Source: Desulfotignum sp. (GTDB lineage: Bacteria; Desulfobacterota; Desulfobacteria; Desulfobacterales; Desulfobacteraceae). From it: a stretch of 64,000 bases of DNA. The notes under the pieces were generated by a model. It had not been told where the DNA came from. It worked only from the letters and a program-made list of their open reading frames with translations, and made no database searches. The stretch's first letter is position 1, and each line of letters begins with the position of its first letter. The stretch covers positions 37,535 to 101,534 of the forward strand of contig JAGYOW010000006.1 in NCBI GenBank assembly GCA_018399285.1, given 5' to 3'. A program made the position numbers and the translations under genes. This document shows positions 62,937 through 64,000 of this stretch, in pieces.

Positions 62937-63404
62937 TCAGGAAGTGATGTCAATAGCAATTTTGGCACTTTCTTTGAAAGTAGAAAGTGCAATACGGGTC
63001 CGGGTGGATGACACGGCCTGGATGTTGTTGATCCGGGTTAGTAAAAGGGATTCCAGCTCTCTGTTGTCCTTGACCCTGAGCTTGACCATCAGGCAGTCCT
63101 GTCCGGCCAGATAATGAACCTCCTGAACCTGGTCGATAGCGGCCAGGGCACGACCGATTTCAGGAAAATCGCCCGGGTCTGAAACGGTGATTTCTATAAA
63201 TACCACCATGGCACGATGAAACATGTCCGCATTGAGCCGGACTTCATATCCTTGAATCACCCCGGATGCCTCCAGTTTTTTGATGCGTTCCAGCACGGCG
63301 GAAGGTGCCATGCCGATGGTTCTGGCTACTTCGACATTGGGGATTCGTGCTTTTTTCTGCAGAATCTGCAGAATCTGTAAATCAATTTTATCCATGGGTG
63401 TCAT
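62937..63404 (-). CDS. Lrp/AsnC-family transcriptional regulator
   Basis: The protein (152-155 residues; start 63395 or 63404) has an N-terminal helix-turn-helix (KIDLQILQILQKKARIPNVEVARTIGMAPSAVLERIKKLEASG) and a C-terminal RAM ligand domain (ITVSDPGDFPEIGRALAAIDQVQEVHYLAGQDCLMVKLRVKD). Lrp/AsnC proteins sense amino acids. The adjacency to the lysA-like gene (73-base gap, same strand) suggests it controls that decarboxylase or lysine levels. Also regulated elements were not identifiable. Confidence 0.93.
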   Translation of the reverse strand: MTPMDKIDLQILQILQKKARIPNVEVARTIGMAPSAVLERIKKLEASGVIQGYEVRLNADMFHRAMVVFIEITVSDPGDFPEIGRALAAIDQVQEVHYLAGQDCLMVKLRVKDNRELESLLLTRINNIQAVSSTRTRIALSTFKESAKIAIDITS

Positions 63405-63796
63405 TCCATTATAACAGAGCTATTTTGTTAAATATGGGAAATAATATTTTTAATATATCCATTTGTCAAGAATAAATGATTTGTATTCAGATAATTAATA
63501 GAATAATATTCACATTGAACCGGGCTGGTCGATTCCATTGTTTTAATGATTAAAGGGATGTATTTCCAATACAAGATTGCAGGTAATCATTAAAGTGTAT
63601 ATCACAAAAATCTTTCTGCAGACAGGTATGGGATCATGATGATAACCGACAACACCATAAAGGTATTGGTGATGGATGCATTTTTCCAAATTGTCGATCA
63701 GATTCAAGAGATCAGATAATTCAAAAAATTAAAAAAAAGAGTTGACAACATCTGGAAAAGCATATAAATTCGCCTTTGTTTTTTGGGAGTGCCCTC
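63405..63796. other. 392-base intergenic region before tRNA genes
   Basis: AT-rich. It holds the start region of the Lrp-type gene and, near its right end, the tRNA promoter. A 27-codon ORF (63635-63718) is too short to support. No repeats or RNA structures were recognised. Confidence 0.6.
63742..63770 (+). promoter_or_regulatory. Promoter of the tRNA-Lys/tRNA-Glu unit
   Basis: Consensus TTGACA (63742-63747) and TATAAA (63763-63768) are 15 bases apart (a TAAATT 17 bases away is the alternative), about 28 bases before the first tRNA. Confidence 0.7.
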
Positions 63797-63872
63797 GGGC
63801 CGTTAACTCAGTTGGCAGAGTATCTGCCTTTTAAGCAGAGAGTCGCTGGTTCGAATCCAGCACGGCCTACCA
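63797..63872 (+). tRNA. tRNA-Lys (anticodon TTT)
   Basis: A 76-base cloverleaf with encoded CCA: acceptor GGGCCGT pairs with ACGGCCT (one G-T), the D-arm contains GTTGGCAGA, the anticodon loop CTTTTAA gives TTT and the T-arm has GGTTCGAATCC. Confidence 0.95.
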
Positions 63873-63874
63873 GA

Positions 63875-63952
63875 GTCCCCGTCGTCTAGTCAGGTCAAGG
63901 ACACCGGCCTTTCACGCCGGCAGCACCGGTTCAAATCCGGTCGGGGACGCCA
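63875..63952 (+). tRNA. tRNA-Glu (anticodon TTC)
   Basis: A 78-base cloverleaf with encoded CCA: acceptor GTCCCCG pairs with CGGGGAC, anticodon stem CCGGC/GCCGG around loop CTTTCAC (TTC), T-loop GGTTCAAATCC. The D-loop is slightly longer than usual. Two bases separate it from tRNA-Lys, so both come from one transcript. HemA in this window uses Glu-tRNA. Confidence 0.95.
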
Positions 63953-63961
63953 TGTATATAA

Positions 63962-63994
63962 AGGGATTACTGACAGTCAGTAATCCCTGTTTTT
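63962..63994 (+). terminator. Terminator after the tRNA genes
   Basis: AGGGATTACTGAC and GTCAGTAATCCCT form a near-perfect palindrome with the central bases as loop, followed by GTTTTT. It ends the tRNA transcript. Confidence 0.9.
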
Positions 63995-64000
63995 ATGGTT

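Noticed and set aside
63635-63718. 27-codon ORF before the tRNA genes
   Set aside because: Too short, no convincing ribosome site and no recognisable feature.
1-64000. CRISPR array, insertion sequence or prophage
   Set aside because: No regularly spaced direct repeats, no transposase or phage structural genes were found on either strand.

Overview
The window looks like chromosomal DNA of a sulfate-reducing deltaproteobacterium of the Desulfobacterales type. This is an inference from gene content: tungsten/molybdenum cofactor and transport genes, an aldehyde:ferredoxin oxidoreductase, an Rnf-like ferredoxin flavoprotein, a manganese-type pyrophosphatase, an acetyl-CoA hydrolase with a GNAT tail, and two genes with in-frame UGA codons best read as selenocysteine. 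Genus and species cannot be fixed without a search.

Layout. 1-9.1 kb is an arsenic/thiol-redox island. On the + strand lie the end of arsC, an ACR3 arsenite pump, an indel-ridden aldehyde:ferredoxin oxidoreductase and a CDF metal exporter. On the - strand an arsR-led operon carries an ArsP-type permease, a CPKC thioredoxin-fold protein, two further thioredoxin-like genes, a CcdA-like protein, a rhodanese, a MauE/DoxX-like protein and a tiny Cys-rich ORF. 9.2-10.8 kb holds a DUF1573 candidate selenoprotein and two truncated genes. 10.9-17.1 kb is a signalling block: a PAS kinase, two paralogous receivers with different output ends, and a hybrid kinase with a PocR-like domain. 17.2-21.2 kb has an FMN glutamate-synthase-like protein, a TPP-dependent E1 alpha/beta pair and a deleted hydrolase, followed by a broken RnfB-like flavoprotein.

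23.5-33.7 kb holds ppaC, yhbY, ychF and a molybdenum/tungsten neighbourhood (moaB, mobA, moaE, moaC, a TupBC-like ABC importer), with pyrR, rmuC and mltA. 34-37.4 kb is phoU-phoB-phoR behind a promoter and a possible attenuator. 38.3-41.1 kb is a siroheme, cytochrome and haem run (precorrin-2 dehydrogenase, ccsA-like, hemA). It leads into dksA and an unusual PHP phosphoesterase-RNase III fusion. 44-51 kb carries a PBP1A, hisI-hisG-aminotransferase, engB, era and an HNH gene. 51-63.4 kb holds two dihydrouridine synthases, an MFS exporter, a universal stress protein, a 63-residue membrane selenoprotein absent from the ORF track, an acyl-CoA synthetase, acetyl-CoA hydrolase-GNAT, cutA, a lysA-like decarboxylase and an Lrp-type regulator. 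The window ends with tRNA-Lys and tRNA-Glu.

An important caveat: frameshifts are confined to a few stretches (about 1.4-7.2, 10.1-10.8, 12.8-13.2, 20.7-23.4, 28.5-29.7, 32.4-32.9, 38.8-39.7 and 48.0-48.8 kb). They hit housekeeping genes such as moaC, hisG and ccsA, usually with conserved motifs still readable in another frame, and several fall in short homopolymers. Many are therefore probably base-calling or assembly errors rather than gene death; these entries are labelled pseudogene only to mean 'not openly readable as given'.
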